Assembly: GCA_026122225.1 (NCBI GenBank)
Contig: JANEZZ010000309.1
Span: forward strand, 712,501 to 776,500
DNA: 64,000 bases
Direction of reading: 5' to 3'
From: Heloderma charlesbogerti
Taxonomy: Eukaryota; Chordata; Lepidosauria; Squamata; Helodermatidae
Part shown: one piece after another, positions 46,293-56,352 of the stretch
Layout of the letters: each line of letters begins with the position of its first letter
How positions within the stretch are numbered: the stretch's first letter is position 1
Translations under genes and position numbers: made by a program
Notes under the pieces: generated by a model
What the model saw: only the letters and a program-made list of their open reading frames with translations
Databases searched by the model: none
What the model was told of the DNA's origin: nothing

Positions 46293-49200
46293 GCCTGAAT
46301 ATCTCATTCAAATCAATTTCCTCTAATTTTCACTAGTCCAACCTTTACTAAGGTAAAATACAGGTCAACTAAGAATGCCATGCCTGATTGTTCCATGTCT
46401 AACTTAATATCTTCCAAATGGTTCTGAATTATACAGCTGCTTATGAGATTTTTAAATATTGTTGTCCAGAGTTTCTTTCCTTCATGCAGTGCCTCAAACC
46501 TTCATATCTAGAAATGCTTTGTTTAAATATGACAAAATTAAGTAAGGAGATGTAGATTTCAAAAAGCAAACATGTAAGTACATTTTTGTTATTCAGAACT
46601 AAAAAAGTATCTTGAGACATAGATGTCTAAAAATCAATAACAAAAAGCTGTAGAGTTTTTACAATATGAAGAAAAAATATTTCTACACTGTGAGGTGTGT
46701 ATTGCTTTTCTTTGGTGGAGTTGGGCAAAGGCAGCAGGGGAACAAACTGCTGAATATTCATTCTTGTTAGAGTTTTCTAAGCAGCACTAGAAGATGGAAA
46801 GCTGCATTTATGTGCATGCTGTGCATGATATGTTAAGCCCTGCCATGCTGTTTCACTAGGTTCTCAATTCTGAACTAAAGAAAACTCTTTAAGGGTAATT
46901 CATTCCCAGTCCTCCTAATATAATTCAGAACAGCAACTGTGGTTATCTGATTTTGCAGTTTGGGTTCAAAGTAGTAAGATGTAATTATCATTGTCCTTTT
47001 CCTTATTTTTGTTTCCAGACTTTAAATGCTGACCAATACCTCAAATCTATTAACTTCAGTGCCAGTTCTGTCTCTGTGTTAAAAAAAAAAAAAACACACA
47101 CAAAAACCATACTGCACTGTATCCTATTATTTTGTTTTCCCTAAACTTAATGGCAACAAGTCAAAGTTCATTGGGAAGAGGCAGTGAGATCTAATCTCTG
47201 AAAGATCCTGATTTTGTATCCATAGTGCTTGTAATGTTTATGCTAATTAAAAACCATGAAAGCTTTCTGTTTTACAGCTTTGTACTTAAGATCAGTTTGC
47301 TCAGATACCTGCGAGGCATATACTACTTTAAAGGCTACACATACTTAAAAATGAATAAATAAAGGTTGTGCATACTTTTATTATTGGTTATTAGAATTTG
47401 CAGCATTAACTTTTCCTGAAACCTATCTCTTTACAGTAGTAATTCCCTCTTCTAGATGTTTTTCAAAGATAAAATTTTGGTAATTTAAATTGGCAAGTTT
47501 TAAGTATACCCAATAGACTTCAATTTGGAAAAGCCATGTCTTTAAAAAAGAAAACAACCTACAAAATGTTTACTTGATTTTATCAAGATTTATGCTTACA
47601 ACATTTTCTATTCTCCTAACAAGCAAGGTGCTAATTCTTTAAATGGTCAGACATTCACTATTTTCTGGCCCTTAACTACCACAAGCAATCATATTTGATG
47701 CCCCTTAATTAGAGCACCTTTTTTTTCTTTTCAGGTTCTTTTCCACCTCAGCAATCGAGACAATACATTTGCTTACCATGCTAAGTGTTCTTTTGCATGT
47801 AAATTAATCTTGATTCAGTTTACACTGTCATGCTGAGTGGTACAAATTGCCTATAACAATAAAACAGCATGAGTTAAAAATAAAGGGGTGGGGGGGAAGG
47901 CAGATTGAATGTGTGCCTTACTTGATAGGATGTTACTTTGCTTTATGCCAATACATTAGCCAACTATAATGAATCTTCTGTTCTGAAAAGCATGGTTTAG
48001 TTGCTTTTTTTAATTTTACTTCAATGGAGCAGTACCTTGTCTATATAGAACAAGTTAGACAAACCATTAATGACAAGAGTGTTAAGGTTAAATATGAAGC
48101 AATGCATTCACTTCTCTGAGTGCTATCCATCTTTCCATTTACAGGAGCTTGACAAAAGTACTGGCTTTGTACAACATTTCCTTTAATTACATGCTGCGGG
48201 AAACAGGCTTTTAACATAAACATAGTTGCATTCATTTATTCAGCATTTGCTCTTCAATAGAGCTTAATGGAGAAGGTTTAAATCCTTAATGAGTACACAC
48301 ATCTCTCAGCAGTGTTATGTCAGTCCTGTGCTTTGCTTAAAAGCAGCCTTAGACTGATTATGTACTTTTTTCAAAGCATTTTCCTAATGTAAAATTTAAA
48401 CCATCTGCAACAAAATGTACTGTTCCCAGCTAAAGTTAGTTTTTTTAAAGCTAAATAATAATCATGGTTTCTTGAGTAAAACATGTTCTTAAAAAACCCT
48501 TTATAGTTTGTTTTCTTTAACATTTGTGCTACAAACATTTGCCTTGAAATTATACTAAACAGGTTAAGCACCATAATAATCTTATGGAGATGCATGTTCT
48601 GCCTCTAATGCTAAATATTACTATTTATTATCTGTCTGCTTAGGGCACATCTGAATGGCCTTTGGAATGGGATTGGATGTGCTTGTTCAGTACATCAGTT
48701 CCCAATAGGCAAAGGGCATATGTGTGTCAATTCCTTGTCTGTCTGAACAGCAAGGTCCTGTGGCATATTACCTTATTGTGGCAAGAGTTTTCATAAGGCT
48801 GCAGCCTACTTTAACAGATACATATTGAGGTATGGGTGTTGACCCTGTGTAATGCCTTTGTCTTGTCTCCTAAGTTTGTTTTCAGTATTCCTTTCTTAGT
48901 TATTGGTTTGACATTTTGTGTAAATGCCCAGAATAATGTGTTAAATCTATCAAGTTTGAAAGTGCTGAATGTGGATCAAACTTTGAGGGAGGAGGGTAGC
49001 TATGAAATGCCTTGAGAAAAATAATTCTCAATAGCTTGTGTTCAGAAAGGAAATTTACTTGATGATTGCTAAAACACTGAAATTAGGATACTGTTCTAAA
49101 AATAAATTTAGTATAATAGACTTTTTAGCACATAATTTAAAAGGTAAATGGAAAAGCTGTATCTGTTTGGTGCTTAAATTACTTTATGCTGATTGTTCAA

Positions 49201-49460
49201 TTAATGTATGTTTTGTAAATACTGTAATTAAGGGTGCTGTTTATGAACATGCATGTGTGTGTGTATGATATTCACATATATTCATGCTGCAACTGCATAA
49301 GCCTTCAGGTTTTGGTATTTTATTGCCAACAACAGTGGGATTATAGGAAAATACCTAAGGATATCTTCATGAACATGTAGGTTGAAAATTACAGTTAATT
49401 GACCTATGTATTGTGAAACTGACTGCATAGATACACGAGTTTTATGTTTTACTGTTTCAG

Positions 49461-49599
49461 GAAGGCTGACTGGTATGAATGAAACATCCGCTACTATTAC
49501 TGTTGCACCACAGAATTCCACTCGTCTTGTAATATTGCAGAAGATGGTAAGCGTAGCAAACCTTGGTGTGATTCCCTCCAGTGAAGATAATGTTCACAG
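49461..49599 (+). CDS. AP3B1: AP3B1 coding exon (fourth of four), near the C terminus
   Basis: This exon has 139 bp, with acceptor ttttactgtttcag and donor CACAG|gtaatc. After the split Gly codon it encodes RLTGMNETSATITVAPQNS and then ILQKMVSVANLGVIPS up to DNVHR. The LTGMNE motif and the VANxGxxPS segment match the penultimate coding exon of AP3B1; AP3B2 differs clearly in this part. It ends in phase 2, so the downstream exon must begin with one base completing the Arg or Ser codon. The final exon, about 50 residues by family expectation, is not visible anywhere in 49600-64000. The 3' intron is therefore longer than 14.4 kb in this genome. Confidence 0.92.
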
Positions 49600-49827
49600 G
49601 TAATCTAAGTGTTAGGGTTTCTTGTAAGACTTGAATAACACAATTCCAGTATTTGTAATCCCATATATGAATGGATGGACATTTGGGACCTCACTTGAAA
49701 ACAGCCAGGAAAACGAAGTTTCAAAAAAGTTTGGTCTTTAGCACATTTGGATAGCTGGTGGAAGCATGGGCTCCTTTCTTACATGTTTCCATTTCTTGAT
49801 TTAATCTAACAGTCCATGTATAAATAA

Positions 49828-50132
49828 TGGGTAGATCCAATGGTGCCTTATCACTGGTGGTGAGCACCACCAGTTCCCAGCACACGCGTGGCTGGCCTCG
49901 CTGGCGGAGGTGCACACCCAGTCCTACTGCCAGCAGCAGCGATGTAGTGCTTCCGGGGGCAAGCTCCCAAATGACCAGAAACTCGCCGTCCAGAAACTTG
50001 CATTTCTAGTTGTTTGCGGGCTTGCCCCCAGAAGTGCTACATCACCGCCACCTGTGGTAGGGGCTGGCCACGCATGCACTGGGAACTGCGGTGCTCACTG
50101 GCCAGAGGTAGAGCACCACTGGATCCTACTTA
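49828..50132. repeat. Fold-back element with GGTAGATCC-type termini
   Basis: The left end GGGTAGATCCAATGGTGC pairs with the right end GCACCACTGGATCCTACT. The inner blocks GTAGTGCTTCCGGGGGCAAG / CTTGCCCCCAGAAGTGCTAC and CGTGGCTGGCC / GGCTGGCCACG extend the stem. It is GC-rich, non-coding, and begins 229 bp after the AP3B1 exon donor. Confidence 0.75.
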
Positions 50133-50410
50133 GTGCTCCCCATGTATGTGTGTACATGCTTTTTCTGTCTTCCCCTAAATCACTTTGCTGCTCCAAGGAT
50201 ATTGCCAAATTGAAAACAAATCACTGGGCCTATATGGTATCCATCCGAGAGTTCTTAAAGAATTCAAATGTGAAATTGCTGATCATCTACCAAAAATATG
50301 TAACATATCCCTGAGATTGGCCTCTGTACCAGAAGACTGAAAAGTGGCCAATGTAACACCAATTTCTAAAAAGCGATCCAGGAAATTACAGGCCAGTCAA
50401 TTTCATGCAG

Positions 50411-50540
50411 CTTTCCCAATCTGGTGCTGTCCAGATATTTGGGACTACAATCTGCAGCATTCCTGACAATTGGCAGTGCTAAGTGGGGCTGATGGGAGTT
50501 GTAGTCCAAATCATCTGGAAGATACGAAGTTGGGGAAAGC
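50411..50540. mobile_element. Palindromic MITE inside CR1
   Basis: CTTTCCCAATCTGGTGC and GAAGTTGGGGAAAG form the ends, and GGACTACAATC / GATGGGAGTTGTAGTCC form the inner stem. It belongs to the same family as 1362-1487. The CR1 RT sequence continues on either side. Confidence 0.7.
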
Positions 50541-50851
50541 CGGATTAAAGTGAGCACCAGATAAATTGGTGGAAAACATTATTAAAAATAAATATATCAA
50601 GCATATAGAAGGACAAGTCTTAAGAAGAATCATTGGCTTCTGCAAAGGTAAGTTCTGTCTCACTATCCTTTAGGAGTTCTTTAGGAATGTCAGCAAGTAT
50701 GTGGATAGAGGTGATTTGGTAGACATTGCTTGGACTTCAAAGGCTTTTGACAAAATCCCTCACCAAATGTTCCTGAGCAGACTTGGCATTCAGGGATAAG
50801 AGAAGGCTTGTGGATCAGTAACTCATTAAAAAGCAGAAAGTAGAAATAAAT

Positions 50852-51107
50852 TGGGGGTGAAAACTTCTGGCCCTCAGGGAGTTGGATGAGGCCCTCTCCC
50901 TTCCCTGGAGCCCTGCCCACTCAGAGAGGAAAAGAGGCGGGAGTCTGAGCCAGCTTCACTACACTTTGGCCAGGGATGCAAGGAAGTCAGGCGGCAGGGC
51001 TCTTCTCCTGATGTCATGGATGGCGGGCCACCCCCTGGCATCTGGCCCACAGGTCTGGAAGTGTCCAAGGACAGAAATCCAGCCCACAAAGAGGTTCAAC
51101 ACCACTT
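50852..51107. mobile_element. hAT-type MITE inside CR1
   Basis: A perfect 8-bp duplication AAATAAAT flanks it (50844-50851 and 51108-51115). The ends TGGGGGTGAAAACTTC and, reverse-complemented, AAGTGGTGTTGAACCTC are imperfect inverted repeats. The 256-bp GC-rich interior has no protein I recognise. CR1 sequence resumes directly after it. Confidence 0.75.
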
Positions 51108-51637
51108 AAATAAATGGATTGTTTTTCAGTGAAGGGATGTAAACAATGCAGTCCCCCAAGGATCTATAGTGGAACCAGTCATTTTTAACTTGTTCATAAA
51201 TGACCTGGAATTAGGGGCGAATGGTGAGGTGACCAATTTTGCTGACAACACCAAAATGCTTAGGGTGGTGTCAAAAAGGGGCAGTGAAAAGCTCCAAAAG
51301 GGTCTCTCCAAACTAGGGGAATGGCCATTAAAATGTGATTCAGCGTAAGCAAGTAAAGTTAATTGGGACAAAAAAATCCTAACTTCACATATACTCTGAT
51401 AGGGTCTGAGCTAGCTGTGGGATCTTGGGGTCATGATGGATGGCTTTAAGAAAATAATGACCCATTGTACATCTTCTGTGAAAAAGGCAGATTTGATGTT
51501 GGGGGTCATTAGGAGAGGAATTGAAAATAAAATTATCAATATCATAATACCAATATAAATCAGTGGTGTTGCCACACTTGGAATACTATGCACAGTTCTG
51601 GTCACCTCACCTCAAAAAGGTATTATAGAACTGGCAA

Positions 51638-51729
51638 AGGAACATAAGAATTTAAGAAGAGCCATGCTGAATCAGATCCAAAGGCCTATCTTTTTCAGCA
51701 TTCTGTTCACAAAGTGGCCAACCAGCTGC
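51638..51729 (-). mobile_element. CR1-superfamily LINE 3' tail, antisense
   Basis: A 92-bp piece in minus orientation reads CTGCAGCTGGTTGGCCAC, then the ...TCTGATTCAGCATGGCTCTT 3' end and TTATGTT tail. It is inserted in the opposite-strand CR1, next to its MIKGL block. Confidence 0.75.
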
Positions 51730-51839
51730 AGAAAAAGGCAACCATAATGATCAAGGGGCTGAAGCAGCTCCCTGATGAAGAAAGGTTGCAAGCCTTGGGG
51801 ATCTTTACCTTTAAAAAAAATGGTAAGTACTGGAGTACA

Positions 51840-53053
51840 TGTCAGGTTTCTCGATCCCCCCCAGCGCACACGCTCAGGCAGTCTGACACCTGACACCCAG
51901 CTCAGTGAGATTTCTTTACTGGAGGAAATCCCACAGCAAAAGCTTAATGGTTACACTCTTCAGAAGTCATATAGCTGATGGTCAGTAGTTATAGGCTCTA
52001 TGTAATTCCAGAACAGTCCAAAGCTAAACACCACTGCCGTGACTGAGATCCTCATCATCGTGGTTTCCCCATTGTCATTCTCCGTGATTCTGAACACAAG
52101 GGAAGGGATTCTGGATTCCTGAGTATGTAATCCTGGCAATCCTTTCATGGGGTTCCAACCCCAGACATGGAAAGGGAATTATTCCTTGAGTGATCCCTCA
52201 GGCAGTCAAGGGATAACTTCTTTAAAGGCCAAAACAAACCACACCCATAGAGAATCCAACTTTGAATCTTTTGTTGATAACTAGGCTACATGGTCAAGGC
52301 CTATGAAGATCAAAGGAAGGGTAAACCCAGACACACAGGGAGTTCCGTGCCACCACTTTCTCATTGGTAACTCCACACTGCATGTGTCCAGGCAGAGGAA
52401 AGTCCAGAAGTCATAGATCAAACCCAGCCTGCCATTATGCTGAGCTGACAGCAAACAGACACAAACAATCCACAGCAATGAGAGTTCAAGTCTATGAAAA
52501 GCCTCACAATACTTTTCATGGCAAGTCCTTAACAATCCAAAGTTCCAGTCCATGTGCAGAGTGCCTCCAAAAGCCCAGATGATGATTGATCCAAACAGAG
52601 AAGTCTTCAAGCAACGAAGATGAGATGTTCCTAGCAAAGGCTCTTTGCCTTTGTATCAGCTTAAAAGGGAAGGCATGATACCCACTCCGGATCCCTTCAG
52701 AGACTGGATCCCTTTACCCTTTCAGCAAGGCCCCTGTCTAAACAGGGCGTCACCACTGAGCCTTCTAGCACTGCCGCTTCAACCTGGGTGACCCTTCTGC
52801 AAACCCTACCCCACCTCTGTCAGGTTCTCACGGACAGCTTCCAGCCTCCCTGCCTGCCAAGGCCAGACCAGCAGGTGGACAGGGAATTGGGTTACTCCCC
52901 CCGGCTCTGCTCTGAGAACACTGACAGAGATAAGCTCACACCAATTCTGACATTCCAGAGGCTGAATAGTCCCAAGCCCATCCAGGCTACTTCTAATCAA
53001 GTCTTAGCTATAGCTTACAAGACCCACTGCAGTGCTGAAGCTGGGCCCTGACA
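51840..53053. mobile_element. LTR (1214 bp), probably solo
   Basis: It starts TGTCAGG and ends CCCTGACA, and a perfect 5-bp duplication GTACA lies on both sides (51835-51839 and 53054-53058). The host CR1 sequence is interrupted exactly there. I see no gag, pol or env-like protein inside, so it is read as a solo LTR of a retrovirus-like or Gypsy-like element. Its ends resemble those of the shorter LTR at 3100-3680. Confidence 0.78.
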
Positions 53054-53655
53054 GTACATAGCAGAGTTTTATAAAATTATGCACAGTGCTGAGAAAGGGG
53101 ATAGGGAGAAGTTTCTCTCTCTCATATAATACTAGAACCTGGGGTCATCCAATGAAGCTGAATGTTGGGGAGATTCAGGGCAGGTAAAAGAAAATTATTC
53201 TTCACGGTGCATAGCTAAACTATGGAATTCACTGCCACAAGATGCAGTGATTGCCACTAATTTGGATGGCATTAAAAGTGGAATAGAGAAATAGAGGGTA
53301 AAGCAATGACATGGATAGTAGTCATGATAGCTATATATTACCTCCAGGATCAAAAGCAGTACGGCTGTGAATATCAGTTGATAGGGAACATGAGCAGGAG
53401 GGTGCTTTTGCACTCATGTCCTGCTTCTGGGCTTCTCACCGGTATCTAGTTGTCCACTGGGAACAGAATGCTGGACTAAATAGGCCTTTGGTCTGATCCA
53501 GCCAGCTCGTCTAATGTTCTTACAGTATGTTACCATATATATTATTCGAAAAGTCAGAGGGAATGGAAATTAACAGGCTGGATTTGGTACTTCTGTGACT
53601 ATACACCTCAAGAAATACCATCAAATACCTTTGCCCCTTAGGAACCTACAGAGTA

Positions 53656-53671
53656 AAAAAAAAAAAAAAAG
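53656..53671. repeat. Poly(A) tract
   Basis: About 16 consecutive A in otherwise plain intron. Confidence 0.8.
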
Positions 53672-53773
53672 AGTAAATAATTGGGCATTCAACCATTATT
53701 CTGTGTCTCCTCTTAGAGCTATTTGCGTCACTCCTCTAGCAATAGCAATTATTCCTGTGGTGCTGAATGATTA

Positions 53774-54270
53774 GGCTGGGCCAGTTTGTACGATACAACA
53801 GCCCACCGTCGGTTATTTAACCCACAGTGAGGCTGCTGCACATGCAACCACCGTTTTGCATATCTACCCCCAACTTGGGGGGTACTGTGTTGTGCAAACC
53901 TGGCTCACATTCCCGAGCAACTGGTATTCCGAGGCATCCTGCTCCTGCTCCTGGAGGTAACATATAGCCATCATGACTAGTAGACATGTTCTAGCTCATC
54001 TTCAGTGGGCAATATCCTGTTGTGCCTGTGTGCCAGCCAGAGCAACCACTAGTGCAATGGGGAGTTAGCAGTTCTAAAAGCAACCCAAAATGAGCACAAA
54101 TGGGGTCAGCATAGCGTAACCCTAAAACAGACCATGTTCTAGGTGAGTGGGGGTTGGATATGCAAAATGGCAAACGGGGAGTGGATATGCAAAGGGGGTT
54201 GGATATGTAAAGTGGCACCCACAGGCGCGTGGCTCATCATAGAGTAAATAATTTACTGGGTTAAATAATG
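53774..54270. repeat. Fold-back element, (T)TTGNACAACA family, with spacer
   Basis: The left arm (GGTTATTTAACCCACAGTG, TTTTGCATATCTACCCCC) is complementary to the right arm (GGGGGTTGGATATGTAAAG, ACTGGGTTAAATAAT). The right arm contains about three imperfect tandem copies of a GGGTTGGATATGCAAA unit (54150-54215). The 200-bp spacer between the arms is unassigned. Confidence 0.6.
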
Positions 54271-54635
54271 GGGAGAGCAATCCTATGGCCCCTAGACAGC
54301 GTCTGGGGGGCCATAGGATGGTTCGGATTCCTGGATCCAAGGTTGGAGACAGCACTCCGACCTCAGACCCAGGAGTCTGAACTCCCCACCCCCTCCCCCT
54401 CACAGCTGCCTCCCTGAGCTCACAAAAGCAACCTCGGAGATGACTGAAAGGGGGCGGTTCTCCAGGTGGAAAGGGGAGGGGACTGGAGAAGCAGGGATAT
54501 GAGCTATCCCCAGCCTTCTCCAGGCTCCTCCCCTCCCCTCCGCAGAGCCCAAGCTAGATGGGCCAAAACACCCATCTAGCAAAGATGCAGAATGGAAGAA
54601 GTGTGTAGGCGATGCATCCGGATAGGATTGTGCCC
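54271..54635. repeat. Fold-back element with GCAATCCTAT termini
   Basis: The left end GGGAGAGCAATCCTATGG and right end GGATAGGATTGTGCCC are inverted. The left end is itself a hairpin (CCTATGGCCCC / GGGGGGCCATAGG). It abuts the right end of the fold-back at 53774-54270 and has a GC-rich interior. Confidence 0.7.
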
Positions 54636-55195
54636 TTACTAATTTACTGTAGCTTCTTGTGTTTTGGGAATGACTGCATGTCAAGAACATCAAGGGCATA
54701 TTCTAATATACAGTAGTAATACTCTCGAATTGCTCAGAGAATAAGTTATCCTTCACATTATAGGAGCAGTGTAGGAGCTAGTTGGTTTCCAGTCATCACT
54801 CCTGAAGATGTCATGGTAAAGATCTGCATGATTGAGCCCAACCACACAGTTGTAGGTCAATAAATAGTAAAACAGGTATGGACTCAAGGAAAAGCAACTT
54901 CCATGTAGAACTGGGGAAAGTGTTAGCCATTCTTTTCTGGGGTTGTTGAAAAGCAGCTGTAGATGTCTCAGTGAAGCCTCTCTAGGAAGAGGGGTGGGGG
55001 CTTATCAGAGGAAGTTGTCAGAGTCTTAGAGGGTGCACAGGAGGTGCAGGGAAACTCTTTTTGGATATCTTCCAACCCATATGACCTACCCAAACCCAAA
55101 GTCATTATACCTTTGTTGCAAATCTGAAAACAATAGAATAGTTACTTCCTGCCTTACCACCTGAGTTACGACTAACCCAATAATGAGTCAAACGT

Positions 55196-55376
55196 GGGAG
55201 GGGCCATTGCTCAGTGGTAGAGCACCTGCTTTGCATGCAGAAGGACCCTGGTTCAATCCCGGTGTCTCCGGGTAGGACTGGGAAAAAATCCTGCCGGAAA
55301 CCCTGGAGAGCCACTGCCAGTCAGTGTCAACAATAGTGGGCTAGATGGACCAATGGTCTGATTTAATATAAAGCAG
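55196..55376 (+). mobile_element. tRNA-derived SINE
   Basis: The tRNA-like head GGGAGGGGCCATTGCTCAG has an A box at 55206-55217, a CTTTGCATGCAG anticodon-arm remnant reminiscent of tRNA-Ala(TGC), and a B box GGTTCAATCCC at 55250-55260. The body and tail end GATGGACCAATGGTCTGATT and AATATAAAGCAG. It is full length and the same family as the antisense copy at 8562. Confidence 0.9.
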
Positions 55377-56303
55377 TGATGTGTGTGTGTGATGTGCTGT
55401 AGTGAGTATAAGCTATAGAGGGGTTTGGAATTTGGTGGTGTTCACTTGTTGAAACATATATAATAGTTACACTGGAAATTAGAAGGGTATAACAAACGCA
55501 GTTGACATAGCACACCAGTAAAGAACAGCTCTTTCATTTTGGAGCACTTTCCTTCAGTTGGAATCTGTCTTCCAATGTCCAGTTGAGAACCCTGCACACG
55601 GTCATTTTAAATCACACCCCATGCTAAATATGGGGTGAGAAATAGATAGAAGTGTCTATTTTCCAATATCATAAATGCAAACTGTAGAGAAAAAAGTGTT
55701 TGTTTTAGTTCTCTCATCCAATAGTATAAAAGTGTACCTTGATTCTTGTATAGTAAATCGCAGTCTTAGAGAGTTAACAATCCCCAGCTTCATGTATGAA
55801 TGCTATGATCACCTAATAACGATAGACAAAAACTCTAGAATGTGAATGCCTCAGCTGTTCTTACTGCAGCTTGCTGATTCCATGAATGCCCAGCCATTTT
55901 TGAAGACTCGGATTTCTGTGAACAGTTGGAAGATCTGCTGTGCAATGTGAAAGCCACAGTTCAGAACTCCTGCTCCAAACTGTGATTGTGGGAGTCATGC
56001 TATGAAATATGAATATTATGAAATAAGTTATGGAGAACAAATCCTAGTCAGGGTGGCACATAATATCAAAGGCCAGGATCCTGAGTTTGCTACCACTGGC
56101 AAGAGTATCCCTTTGACTGGAGCTCTGCTGATGGACAATCCTACCAGCAGAGGAACTGCCTGAAAATCTGCTACAGACAGCTGGGGGCCTCTGGAAAAGC
56201 AAGGAACTGCAAGGGGAGGGGGGAATTGGTGAAGATCACCTTCCTTCCATTCCACTGGCGGGATCTTCCACTGGATCTCATCTGTGAATAGGAGATTGCC
56301 TTC

Positions 56304-56304
<1 letters not shown>

Positions 56305-56351
<47 letters not shown>

Positions 56352-56352
56352 T
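56305..56352. repeat. (TTTC)n microsatellite at an L2 3' end
   Basis: About twelve tandem TTTC units abut the 3' terminus of the antisense L2, so they are probably derived from its tail. Confidence 0.9.

Larger units (their letters stand above)
43576..49460 (+). other. AP3B1: AP3B1 intron between third and fourth visible exons
   Basis: The donor is gtgaga and the acceptor actgtttcag. It holds a SINE-interrupted fold-back (43728-44360), a second fold-back (44453-44670) and a short palindrome (46209-46292). The rest, 44680-46200 and 46300-49460, is AT-rich spacer with no feature I can support beyond an A tract at about 47081-47094. Confidence 0.85.
50185..53525 (+). mobile_element. CR1-superfamily LINE with four later insertions
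   Basis: Sense CR1 blocks are laid out in order: YGIHPRVLKEF near 50230, the RT segment with AFDKIPH-like sequence near 50745, the catalytic box changed to FADN at about 51237, DLGVMMDGF-like near 51420, MIKGLKQLPDEER-like near 51750, and the C terminus and 3' UTR from 53059 to 53525. Between them lie a palindromic MITE (50411-50540), a hAT MITE (50852-51107), an antisense CR1 tail (51638-51729) and an LTR (51840-53053). It is dead by several stops and the D-to-N change. Confidence 0.85.

Noticed and set aside
55196..55270. Possible functional tRNA gene
   Set aside because: A and B boxes are present, but there is no complete cloverleaf or acceptor stem and it continues into a SINE body seen again at 8562.
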